Below, one piece after another: positions 53,722-62,026 of a stretch of DNA of 64,000 bases. The notes under the pieces were generated by a model. The model saw nothing but the letters and a program-made list of their open reading frames with translations, searched no databases and was not told where the DNA came from. Source of the stretch: Bacteroidia bacterium (GTDB lineage Bacteria > Bacteroidota > Bacteroidia > Palsa-965); the NCBI GenBank assembly GCA_023151315.1, contig JAKLJE010000007.1:37041-101040 (forward strand), written 5' to 3'. Position 1 is the stretch's first letter, and every line of letters starts with the position of its first letter. A program made the position numbers and the translations under genes.

Positions 53722-54195
53722 ATCTCCTTCCATAAAAAAGCGTTTCTCGAATGTCAATCCGAGTTTTTCCAGCAATCGAATTGAACGGTGATTGTACTCA
53801 ACAGCAATTCCGTTCACACGCTGCAGATTATGTGCTTTCGCGTGATTCATTAACGGAATACAAGCTTCGTACGCGTAACCTTTGCCTTCGAATTCCGGGA
53901 GGAATGAAAAACCGATGTCCGGAACTTCCAACTCTTTTCTAATGAAAAGACCGCAATTGCCTATAGGAATGTTGCGTTCCTTGAGGTAAACGATGTAAGC
54001 GCCGCCGGCAGGATGGTCTGTAATTTTCTTCGCGCGGTCTTTGAGATACTGTTCCGCCTGTTCCACCGTGCGCACATTTCTATCGCCAACATATTTAATG
54101 AACCCGGGCGAATTGAGCAGTTCAAGAAAAAAAGGAGCGTGAACTACAGGATCAATTTCCCGTAACTCCAGACGCTCCGTTTCTGCAAATATCAT
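53674..54195 (-). CDS. GNAT family N-acetyltransferase
   Basis: A 173-residue GNAT of the Acetyltransf_3 type. TERLELREIDPVVHAPFF is the usual start, IGNCGLFIRKELEVPDIGF strands 3-4, FEGKGYAYEACIPLM the acetyl-CoA loop, and EYNHRSIRLLEKLGLTFEK the end. Substrate unknown. It follows the DUF1761 gene by six bases. Its 3' end lies in repeat copy C at the right edge of the island. Confidence 0.85.
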   Translation of the reverse strand: MIFAETERLELREIDPVVHAPFFLELLNSPGFIKYVGDRNVRTVEQAEQYLKDRAKKITDHPAGGAYIVYLKERNIPIGNCGLFIRKELEVPDIGFSFLPEFEGKGYAYEACIPLMNHAKAHNLQRVNGIAVEYNHRSIRLLEKLGLTFEKRFFMEGDPEELMLYSKDLNSPG

Positions 54196-54201
54196 TCTGA
54201 A

Positions 54202-54702
54202 TTACATTGCGAACTGACACATCAATCCGCCGATGATAGCAAGAGTGATCAGCCAGTAACCGGTGTGAATGGCGATGTATTTGAATCCGCGACGCTCGAA
54301 TAAAGCGTTGATGGCAATTACAGGCATAACATACAGCAATGAACTGATGATTCCGTGAAAAGCGCCGTGCTTGAACGTGCGGAAGTTCTGTCCATGCTTC
54401 GCCATGAAGTCGGCAAGATATTTTCCGATTTCGGAATTCGCATCGCGTGATGCAGGATCACCCGCGAAAATTGAGAATACGTGCGACTGATGAATTACAA
54501 CGGTTATCATGAACAGAGAAATCAGGCAACCGAAGAAATATGTTAAACCTAAAATCAAAGGCATGTTACCTGATTTCAGTTTTTCTTCCGGCACGCCTGA
54601 AACTTTCATCCAAAGCGGAGCAAGTGTTTTTGGACTGTACCAAAGAAATCCGATTACCAACGGAACAAGTCCGCAAGTGAGAACTGTGTAGAGTGTGTTC
54701 AT
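54202..54702 (-). CDS. DUF1761 family membrane protein
   Basis: A 166-residue protein with four hydrophobic helices. VIGFLWYSPKTLAPLWMKVSG near the start is the family signature and GAFHGI lies in the third helix region. Function unknown. First gene of a small operon with the acetyltransferase at 53674. Confidence 0.82.
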   Translation of the reverse strand: MNTLYTVLTCGLVPLVIGFLWYSPKTLAPLWMKVSGVPEEKLKSGNMPLILGLTYFFGCLISLFMITVVIHQSHVFSIFAGDPASRDANSEIGKYLADFMAKHGQNFRTFKHGAFHGIISSLLYVMPVIAINALFERRGFKYIAIHTGYWLITLAIIGGLMCQFAM

Positions 54703-54717
54703 GAGTTAGCGTTTTTA

Positions 54718-54725
54718 CAAATGTA
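54718..54725 (-). promoter_or_regulatory. Bacteroidota -7 promoter element of the DUF1761 operon
   Basis: On the minus strand the bases read TACATTTG, an exact TAnnTTTG, 15 bases before the start codon. Confidence 0.55.
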
Positions 54726-54737
54726 AACGAATTCTGT

Positions 54738-55244
54738 TCAGACTTTCATGGCCATAACGAAATCATCCTGAACATCGTCGCCCAATTTAAAAACAGTGAC
54801 GCCTGTAATTCGGAATCCTTCCCTCTGATAAAAGTTCACGGCTCTGAAATTTTTCTGCCAAACGCCGAGCCAGATTCCATCGTAGTTATTCTTTCTCGCG
54901 AAATCACGAACCGCAGCAACGAGCTTCTTCCCTATTCCGTTTCCAATAGTGTGAACAGCACTGTACAAGCGGGCTATTTCTATTGGACGAATGAACTTCA
55001 GATCTTCACTGCCGCCGGGAACCAGTTTCACATAACCGAGAATTTCATTCTCCTGCTCAGCAACCAGAATCACAATTTCAGGATTTGTCAGTTCGGTACG
55101 TAATACATCTTCACTGAAATTTTCTTTCAGGTATTGCTGCATATCCGTTTCCTTGTTGAAGACAGCGTACGCGTTTATGAACGCGTCAATGGCCAGTTGG
55201 CGCAGTTCCGGCAGATCAGCAGTACTTGCAACGCGAATATTCAT
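54738..55244 (-). CDS. GNAT family N-acetyltransferase
   Basis: A 168-residue GNAT. IRVASTADLPELRQLAIDAF is the first strand and helix, EILGYVKLVPGG strand 4, RLYSAVHTIGNGIGKKLVAA the acetyl-CoA motif A, and WLGVWQKNFRAVNFYQREGF motif B with the conserved Asn and Tyr. Substrate unknown. It starts seven bases after the stop of the propeller/SpoIIE gene and is probably in its operon. Confidence 0.86.
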   Translation of the reverse strand: MNIRVASTADLPELRQLAIDAFINAYAVFNKETDMQQYLKENFSEDVLRTELTNPEIVILVAEQENEILGYVKLVPGGSEDLKFIRPIEIARLYSAVHTIGNGIGKKLVAAVRDFARKNNYDGIWLGVWQKNFRAVNFYQREGFRITGVTVFKLGDDVQDDFVMAMKV

Positions 55245-55251
55245 AAATGAA

Positions 55252-58200
55252 TTAAACCCGTATACCGATAATCAGCATATCATCTACCTGCTCCAGTGTG
55301 CCGCGCCAGTTTTCTATCGTGCTCTCCAGAATTCTCTGCTGATCGCGCATGTCGTGATCCTGCACAGAAAGCAACATGGCTTTCATCTGCGTCAACTTAA
55401 ACTTCTTGCCTTGTGGTCCGCCGAACTGATCCGCGTAACCATCACTGAAGAGATAAACAGTGTCTCCGGTTTGCAATTGCAGTGATTGCGTCGTGTATTT
55501 CTTTCCGCGCTCTTCGTTTACTCCGCCGATTGAAATTTTATCTGCTTTCAACTCCTGGAACATTTTACCTCTGAAATGATAAAGCGGATTGAATGCTCCT
55601 GAATAATGCAATTCCATCTGCATAGGATCATACGCCATCAATGCGATATCCACTCCGTCGCGAACGCGTACGTCATCAATCGTGTGACGCATTTTATCAC
55701 TCATCAATACATTCAATCGGTCAAGCACAACTGACGGTGTTTCGCCTTCGTTGCCTTCAATTGCACGCGCAAGCATATCGTTCGTGATGATGCTCATAAA
55801 CGCACCCGGTACACCATGACCTGTACAATCTACAGCCGCAATCCAATGACGTGTTCTTCCGTTAACAGTTACAGTGCGGAAGAAATAGAAATCCCCGCTG
55901 ACAATATCTTTCGGCTTATAAAGGATAAATGAATCCGGAATAATCTTCCGCATTTCTCCTGCAGGCAACAACATCGCGTCCTGCAATCGTTTCGCATAAC
56001 GGATACTGTCAGTTACTTCTCTGTTCTTCTCGGCGAGTTCTTCATTCTTCAATGCAAGTTCCACAGTGCGTTCTTCCACTTTCTTCTCAAGAATCGCTTT
56101 CTGTTTCTTCAACTGCCGCGTTCTCATTCTGTCAAATCCGTAAATGCAGAATGCAATGAATAAGGTCATCAGAACATAGAAAGTTACCGTTTGCCAGAAA
56201 GGCGGTTTCACAGTGAAAGTATATGTTACCGCTTCTTTATTCCATACTCCGTCGTTGTTGCGGGCTTTAACCATGAACTTGTAATCACCCGGAGGAAGAT
56301 TAGTGTAAACCGCTTCACCTTGCATTTGCGGTACTGGTGACCAGTCTTTGTCGAATCCTTCCAGTTTGTAGAGATAACGAACTTTATCAGGACTGGTGAG
56401 ACAAACACCGTTGAACACGAAAGTGATGTGATTGCGATCGTAAGTGAAAATGTTGTCTTCCGGGAAAGGCGCATCAACCATGAATACACGAATACCTGTG
56501 ATGGTTGTCAGAGGTTCTGTTGCGTTTGGTAAGTTCTCTGCCGGATTGAAACATACAGCACCCATGATTGTGCCGAACCATATCTTGCCTTGCTCATCCA
56601 TACTCACTGCATTCGGATTCACTTCCACTCCGAGAAAACCATCATTCTTTCCGTAATGCGTGAATGAACTGTCGGCAGGACTGAACTTATCCAATCCGCG
56701 ACCCGTGCCGATCCAGATGTTGTTGTCTTTGTCTGCAATCAACGCATAAGGTGATTCGGAAGTCATTCCGTCATGTGTGGAGTAATTTCTGAATGTTCTT
56801 CCGTCGTACTTGTAGAGTCCGCCTCCGTAAGCGCCGAACCACAAGTTGTGATCTTTGTCTTCAGTAATGCTGAGAATGAAACGATGAATGATGCCGCTCT
56901 TTTCATCGTAGCGTGTGAATGATCTGCCATCGTACACAGAAAGAAATCCTCCGAGCGCACCGAACCACATGTTTCCTTTGCTGTCGCGGAAAATCCGGTA
57001 CACGTTATTTCCTCCGAGACCGTCATCTGTAGTGAAGTTGCGGAATGTTTTACTCACAGGATCGAAACGCGAAGCACCTTCTTTTGTGCCTATCCATATA
57101 TTACCGCGTGCATCAGCGTTGATGGCATAAACCACATCACCTGCAAGTCCGTCAGCTGTGGTGTACGTTACAAATCGATCACTTCCTTCCTCAAGCATAC
57201 TGATACCGCCGAAACCGGTACCTGCCCAGATGTTTCCTTTTTCATCTTCGTAAAGGGAAAGAATCACATTACTACCCAAGCCGTTTTCGGTTGTGTAATT
57301 AGTTGAAGTAAAACGTACATCGTTGGATCCCGGCGCAGTGAAAAAATGAAGTCGCGTTAATCCGTCATTCGTTCCCAACCACACATCGCCGTTCTTCGCA
57401 ACACAGGTTGCCCAAACAATATCATTGCGCAAACCATCCTGACGATCGTAAAGTGTGAAACGTTCGCCTCGGTATTTGTTCAAACCAACATCAGTACCAA
57501 GCCATATGTTTCCTTCGCGGTCTTCGAGAATCGTCTTCACGTTGAAGTAATTCAATCCCTGACGTGTGCTGTAGTTTTTCACGATGGCTTGATCCAGAGC
57601 CAGCAGTCTGCTTTGCCCTTTACCGGGAGTGATTCGCGCTGCGCCGCCACCTGTTGTTCCGATCCAGATATTTCCGCGACTATCCGTGCATATGTCTTCT
57701 ACGAAATCTGAGCCCAAACCCATAAACGCACTGTACACGCGCATGCCAGGCAAGAGTGTTGTAATGTTACGGTTCACAAATCCTTGAGGCAATTGCATGG
57801 CTACAACTCCTTTGTCTCCTGTTCCGATCCAGATTTCCTTCCCGTCGTTTGCCAATGAAATGCACGTGATCACATCGGTTGGAAATCCTCGTTGCGCATT
57901 CATTACTTCATATGCCTGCGGTGAACTGAAATCACTCTTTGTATCACAAATGGTAAGTCCGCGGTCTGTCGCAATCCACATGTTTCCGTTTCCGTCAAGA
58001 CATAAATCGTAAACGTTCATACTAGGAATACCTTCATTAACGGTAACCGTGTACATGCTGTTCTTCAACGGATAGTAAATGAAAATTCCCGCGCCTTCCG
58101 TTGCGATCCAGTAATAACCCTGCTGATCTTCTACAATTGCTGTAACGGTTTTGAATCGGGTGTACTCTTCGAGATTAAGGGATTCAAATTTTTGTGACTG

Positions 58201-58509
58201 AGAATTAAATCGACTTACACCACCTGCCCAATGTCCGAACCAAATATCATTTTTCGAATCACGAAAAGAAACCGTTACCCAATCTTCTGCAAGTCCGTCT
58301 TTGCGTGTGAAATTCTCAAACGTATGTCCGTTGTAACGTGAAACGCCTGCAAGCGTACCGATCCACAAATTGCCATGCTGGTCCTGAGTAAGCGATTGCA
58401 CCTGCGACTGAACCATTCCTTCCTCCACGCTGTACTGCACAAAGCTGCTCGTTTGTGCGTGAAGGCAACCGCAGATCAGAATGAATACATGTAGTAATAA
58501 TCGCTTCAT
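55252..58509 (-). CDS. Two-component-regulator-propeller sensor with SpoIIE phosphatase output
   Basis: A 1085-residue signalling protein. The signal peptide is followed by about twelve Reg_prop beta-propeller blades (residues 20-690; repeated GNIWIGT and AxGLxxxxV motifs), a Y_Y_Y domain (about 700-765), one transmembrane helix (about 772-795), a charged coiled coil, then a PP2C-like SpoIIE domain with SIRYAKRLQDAML, DIVSGDFYFF, AAVDCTGHGVPGAFMS and SDGYADQFGG. The periplasmic part senses and the cytoplasmic phosphatase acts on a serine phosphoprotein, probably an anti-sigma antagonist. No kinase domain. The start overlaps the 58506 gene by ATGA. Confidence 0.92.
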   Translation of the reverse strand: MKRLLLHVFILICGCLHAQTSSFVQYSVEEGMVQSQVQSLTQDQHGNLWIGTLAGVSRYNGHTFENFTRKDGLAEDWVTVSFRDSKNDIWFGHWAGGVSRFNSQSQKFESLNLEEYTRFKTVTAIVEDQQGYYWIATEGAGIFIYYPLKNSMYTVTVNEGIPSMNVYDLCLDGNGNMWIATDRGLTICDTKSDFSSPQAYEVMNAQRGFPTDVITCISLANDGKEIWIGTGDKGVVAMQLPQGFVNRNITTLLPGMRVYSAFMGLGSDFVEDICTDSRGNIWIGTTGGGAARITPGKGQSRLLALDQAIVKNYSTRQGLNYFNVKTILEDREGNIWLGTDVGLNKYRGERFTLYDRQDGLRNDIVWATCVAKNGDVWLGTNDGLTRLHFFTAPGSNDVRFTSTNYTTENGLGSNVILSLYEDEKGNIWAGTGFGGISMLEEGSDRFVTYTTADGLAGDVVYAINADARGNIWIGTKEGASRFDPVSKTFRNFTTDDGLGGNNVYRIFRDSKGNMWFGALGGFLSVYDGRSFTRYDEKSGIIHRFILSITEDKDHNLWFGAYGGGLYKYDGRTFRNYSTHDGMTSESPYALIADKDNNIWIGTGRGLDKFSPADSSFTHYGKNDGFLGVEVNPNAVSMDEQGKIWFGTIMGAVCFNPAENLPNATEPLTTITGIRVFMVDAPFPEDNIFTYDRNHITFVFNGVCLTSPDKVRYLYKLEGFDKDWSPVPQMQGEAVYTNLPPGDYKFMVKARNNDGVWNKEAVTYTFTVKPPFWQTVTFYVLMTLFIAFCIYGFDRMRTRQLKKQKAILEKKVEERTVELALKNEELAEKNREVTDSIRYAKRLQDAMLLPAGEMRKIIPDSFILYKPKDIVSGDFYFFRTVTVNGRTRHWIAAVDCTGHGVPGAFMSIITNDMLARAIEGNEGETPSVVLDRLNVLMSDKMRHTIDDVRVRDGVDIALMAYDPMQMELHYSGAFNPLYHFRGKMFQELKADKISIGGVNEERGKKYTTQSLQLQTGDTVYLFSDGYADQFGGPQGKKFKLTQMKAMLLSVQDHDMRDQQRILESTIENWRGTLEQVDDMLIIGIRV

Positions 58510-59777
58510 AACTGTTCCTTCCTGTATAATTCCATTTCCGTCTCGAACTCCTGTTCCGTTACTTCTTTCTCATCAATATAGAAGTAACTTGCCCACCAAT
58601 AAGAAACCATTTTGAAAATTGTTCTTTTACCTCCCGGCCAACTGATGACAATTTGTTTTTCATCTGTCCAGATGCCATCGCGTGTTACTGTAACAAAATG
58701 CGGGTGCGGTTGGTAGTTGAGCGGGCCCGAAGACACTACAGGTTTCATTCCTGAAATATTGATGTCACGTTCAACCTGCGCAGATGTTTCAACCAGTTTG
58801 CGTAATTGGAGTTCACGCGCCTGTCTGTTTACACGCGTTTGTCGTTGACGTTCCTTTTCCTGCTCAATTAAAAATTCACGCTGACCTTTAACCTGAGCCT
58901 GTTTACGCAGAGAACTTACTACAGAATTACCTTCTGCTTCTTCTTTCATTTTATTATACTTCTGAAGGTTGCTCTTCTTTTCACTTTCCGCAACCATTTT
59001 CAAAAGATTGTTCTCATAATTCGCTTTCACATTTTTGTTCTCGCGTTCCTGACGTTCGCGTTCCTGCTTTTCTCTTTCCAGGCGCATGGCATCCGACTCC
59101 ATTCCCTCATTCTGTACCGGATCGTTCACAGGATCTTTTATAACGTTATCCGGCTGCGTTAAAACAGGATTCTGCGTTTGCTTCTCCAACTCTTCGCGTT
59201 GCTTACGTAAGCGTTCTTCTTCTTCGAGTCTTGCTTTCTCATCAGCTTCCCGCTTCAATCGCTCTTCTTCCTGTCGCTTCCGTAATTCCTCATTCGGATC
59301 TTTGAACACTTCATCGATAAAGCGATAAGCAGGATCATCGTGAAATCCGGCAGAACCATCGTAGATGACTTTGATGAAAGGTTTTTGACCATACAACTCC
59401 GTTTTCACTTTCGGATCTCCCGGTGAGAAAAACGGAACTTCCACTACATAATCAGGATATATCCATGATTTCTCCGGAGGAACTTTCAGGTCCATAGTCA
59501 TGTGCATGTCTACACATCCCGGAGCGGAATAATTGATGCGGTAAAAATGTCCGAGATCAATGGTGAACTTGAACTTTCCGTTTTTTCCGGTAGTAAGATT
59601 GATGATTTGCTTGCCGTCCATCAACACCGTAACCGCTGCTCCGGACAATGGCTTGCCGTCTTTAGTTGCAGTACCGAAAAAGCGAAGGTCGCCTTGTGCT
59701 TTCAATACGTATGCAGAACCGAGCAACAGAAGAAATGTTGCAAGAATTGCTCTTTGTAAAGAAGAAGGCAGGGCCAT
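58506..59777 (-). CDS. Secreted coiled-coil protein with carboxypeptidase-regulatory-like domain
   Basis: A 423-residue protein from ATG 59777, which gives the signal peptide MALPSSLQRAILATFLLLLG; a longer frame to 59822 is less likely. A beta-sandwich (about 28-110; FFGTATKDGKPLSGAAVTV) resembles carboxypeptidase regulatory domains. A Lys/Arg/Glu-rich coiled coil follows (about 170-340; repeated ERxxRE and LEEEERL motifs). The end has WPGGKRTIFKMVSYWWASY. Likely periplasmic. The four-base overlap with the propeller/SpoIIE gene suggests a joint role, perhaps as a structural partner of the sensor. Confidence 0.75.
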   Translation of the reverse strand: MALPSSLQRAILATFLLLLGSAYVLKAQGDLRFFGTATKDGKPLSGAAVTVLMDGKQIINLTTGKNGKFKFTIDLGHFYRINYSAPGCVDMHMTMDLKVPPEKSWIYPDYVVEVPFFSPGDPKVKTELYGQKPFIKVIYDGSAGFHDDPAYRFIDEVFKDPNEELRKRQEEERLKREADEKARLEEEERLRKQREELEKQTQNPVLTQPDNVIKDPVNDPVQNEGMESDAMRLEREKQERERQERENKNVKANYENNLLKMVAESEKKSNLQKYNKMKEEAEGNSVVSSLRKQAQVKGQREFLIEQEKERQRQTRVNRQARELQLRKLVETSAQVERDINISGMKPVVSSGPLNYQPHPHFVTVTRDGIWTDEKQIVISWPGGKRTIFKMVSYWWASYFYIDEKEVTEQEFETEMELYRKEQL

Positions 59778-59848
59778 AGTGGAAATTACATTTAAAAATA
59801 GCACTATTCGACCGAAAAGCAATGATCCGCAGTTACATTCTTATACTC

Positions 59849-59856
59849 TACCTTTG
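59849..59856 (+). promoter_or_regulatory. -7 element of marC in leaderless position
   Basis: TACCTTTG matches TAnnTTTG and ends five bases before ATG 59862. Confidence 0.6.
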
Positions 59857-59861
59857 CGCCC

Positions 59862-60428
59862 ATGGAAACCACAATCAAGTCAATCGCTACAGCTACCATG
59901 ATTCTTTTTGCGGTTATCGATGTTATCGGTTCCATCCCTGTAATCATCGGTCTGAAATCAAAGGTAGGAGAACTCAATGCCAACAAGGCTTCACTCGCAT
60001 CCATGCTCATCATGGTTGTGTTCATGTTTATCGGAGAATCGATTCTCGGACTGATCGGAATCAGCGTGTCTGATTTTGCGATAGCAGGTTCGTTCGTACT
60101 GTTCTTCCTTTCATTGGAAATGATTCTGGGAATTCGCCTTTACAAAGATGAAGTCCCGGCTACTGCGTCTGTTATGCCACTTGCATTTCCGCTTTTGGCA
60201 GGAACAGGTACACTTACAACATTGCTTTCTTTGCGAGCGGAGTATTCTGTTGTGTCTATCCTGTGTGCAATCATTATCAACGTTGTGCTTATCTGGATTG
60301 TATTGAAAAATATTGCGCGACTGGAGAAACTTCTTGGTGTCGGAGGCGTTTCTGTATTGCGTAAAGTTTTCGGAATTGTACTTCTTGCCATTGCAGTGAA
60401 ACTTTTCCGCACGCATGCAGGAATCTGA
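59862..60428 (+). CDS. MarC family membrane protein
   Basis: A 188-residue protein with six hydrophobic helices and the MarC/UPF0056 motifs FAVIDVIGSIPVIIGL near the start and PLAFPLLAGTGTLTTLLSL in the middle. Family function is unresolved; older links to multiple antibiotic resistance were not upheld. Single gene or first of a pair with the kinase at 60466, which however has its own -7 element. Confidence 0.9.
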   Translation: METTIKSIATATMILFAVIDVIGSIPVIIGLKSKVGELNANKASLASMLIMVVFMFIGESILGLIGISVSDFAIAGSFVLFFLSLEMILGIRLYKDEVPATASVMPLAFPLLAGTGTLTTLLSLRAEYSVVSILCAIIINVVLIWIVLKNIARLEKLLGVGGVSVLRKVFGIVLLAIAVKLFRTHAGI

Positions 60429-60446
60429 TTAGCGCAGGTAAATACT

Positions 60447-60454
60447 TATATTTG
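60447..60454 (+). promoter_or_regulatory. Bacteroidota -7 promoter element
   Basis: TATATTTG matches TAnnTTTG, 11 bases before ATG 60466. Confidence 0.5.
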
Positions 60455-60465
60455 ATATTCCTCCA

Positions 60466-61974
60466 ATGAACATTTACGATCGCAAACAAACCTGGAAATG
60501 GCTGCTCTTCGCTGCTGTGCTGGTTATTGTTGCTGCGTCGTTGTGGTTCTCAGGCCGATTGGTGAGTAAAATCTCCGACAGTGAAAAACGCAACGTTGAG
60601 TTGTGGGCAGAAGCGGTGAAGCGCAAAGCGCTGATGATGGAAGCCACGAATCAGCTGTACGCTAAGATTGCCAATGAGGAACGTAAAAAAGTAGAGCTTT
60701 GGGCTGAAGCAAATCGTTTGCTGTCTGTTGTAAACGACGACAATGCACTCGGATTTGTACTGCAGGTGTTACGTGGTAACGAAACTGTTCCCTGCATACT
60801 TACTGATGAAAAAGGAAAGATTCTGATGTCGCGCAACGTGGATTCACTAAGCGCAAAATCAGCAGAAGGTTTGCAACGTGAACTGGAAATCATGCGCAAG
60901 CAGCACGACTCTATTCCTATTGACGCCGGCCAGGGGCGAATTCATTATGTTTTCTATAAGGACTCGGAAGTGTTCAACGAGATTCGCGAATCATACGAAG
61001 ACAACGAGCGTTCATTTATCAATGAAATTGCTTCCAATCCGGCTTCTGCTCCTGCAATCTACACTGATTCATCATCCACGATTATCATCGCATACGGAAA
61101 CCTTGACACGATTAAAATCAAGAGCGACAGCGTGAACTATCTCGTTGAGCAATTCGCATATCTTAAAGAACATGGCGACACGATAGAAGTTTCACTTGGT
61201 CCGGGGAAACGCAATTACATCTATTATATGGAGTCGCCGCAATTACAGCAGTTACGTTACTTCCCGTTTTTCCAGTTTGCTGTTATCGGAATGTTTCTCA
61301 TTGTCGCGTATCTCTTGTTCAGTACATCGCGACGTGCTGAGCAGAATCTGGTTTGGGTGGGAATGGCGAAAGAAACCGCGCATCAACTCGGAACACCGCT
61401 TTCATCTCTGATTGCATGGGTGGAAATATTGCGTATGAAAGGTGTAGATGAAAGTATATTATTCGAATTGAATCAAGATGTGAAACGACTGGAGATGATT
61501 ACGGAACGTTTCTCAAAAATCGGATCTCAACCCAAACTCAATGCAGAAAATATTTCCGATGCTCTGACGCAGTCATTGGAGTACATGAAATCGCGTACTC
61601 CGAAAACCGTTGAGTTTTATTTTCAGGGCAAACCTAACATCATAGCGCCGCTTAACATTCCGCTTTTTGCATGGGTTATTGAAAACCTTTGCCGCAACGC
61701 AGTGGATGCTATGGATGGGAAAGGTTCAATCACATTTGAAATCATTGATCAGCAGCAGTTCGTTTACATTGATGTAACCGATACCGGTAAAGGAATTCCC
61801 AGAGGAAAACACAAAACTGTTTTCGAACCTGGGTTCACTACGCGTCAACGCGGATGGGGGCTGGGGCTTTCATTGTGCAAACGTATCGTTGAGCAATACC
61901 ACAATGGAAAAATCTTTGTAAAACGTTCCGAAATAGGAAAGGGAACCACTTTCCGGATTGTGCTGAATAAGTAA
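60466..61974 (+). CDS. Sensor histidine kinase
   Basis: A 502-residue kinase. Two transmembrane helices (about 11-29 and 266-286) flank a sensor region with a repeated NVELWAEAVKR/KVELWAEANR motif and two PAS-like stretches. The phosphoacceptor is in MAKETAHQLGTPLSSLIAW (His about 305). The ATPase has WVIENLCRNAVDAM, DTGKGIP and RGWGLGLSLCKRI. There is no HAMP or receiver domain and no response regulator gene beside it, so its partner lies elsewhere. Confidence 0.92.
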   Translation: MNIYDRKQTWKWLLFAAVLVIVAASLWFSGRLVSKISDSEKRNVELWAEAVKRKALMMEATNQLYAKIANEERKKVELWAEANRLLSVVNDDNALGFVLQVLRGNETVPCILTDEKGKILMSRNVDSLSAKSAEGLQRELEIMRKQHDSIPIDAGQGRIHYVFYKDSEVFNEIRESYEDNERSFINEIASNPASAPAIYTDSSSTIIIAYGNLDTIKIKSDSVNYLVEQFAYLKEHGDTIEVSLGPGKRNYIYYMESPQLQQLRYFPFFQFAVIGMFLIVAYLLFSTSRRAEQNLVWVGMAKETAHQLGTPLSSLIAWVEILRMKGVDESILFELNQDVKRLEMITERFSKIGSQPKLNAENISDALTQSLEYMKSRTPKTVEFYFQGKPNIIAPLNIPLFAWVIENLCRNAVDAMDGKGSITFEIIDQQQFVYIDVTDTGKGIPRGKHKTVFEPGFTTRQRGWGLGLSLCKRIVEQYHNGKIFVKRSEIGKGTTFRIVLNK

Positions 61975-62004
61975 TGCGTCATTTTCAAGGTTCACGGGAA
62001 ATTT

Positions 62005-62012
62005 TACCTTTG
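62005..62012 (+). promoter_or_regulatory. Bacteroidota -7 promoter element
   Basis: TACCTTTG matches TAnnTTTG, 14 bases before ATG 62027. Confidence 0.55.
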
Positions 62013-62026
62013 AAATAACAAACCCG

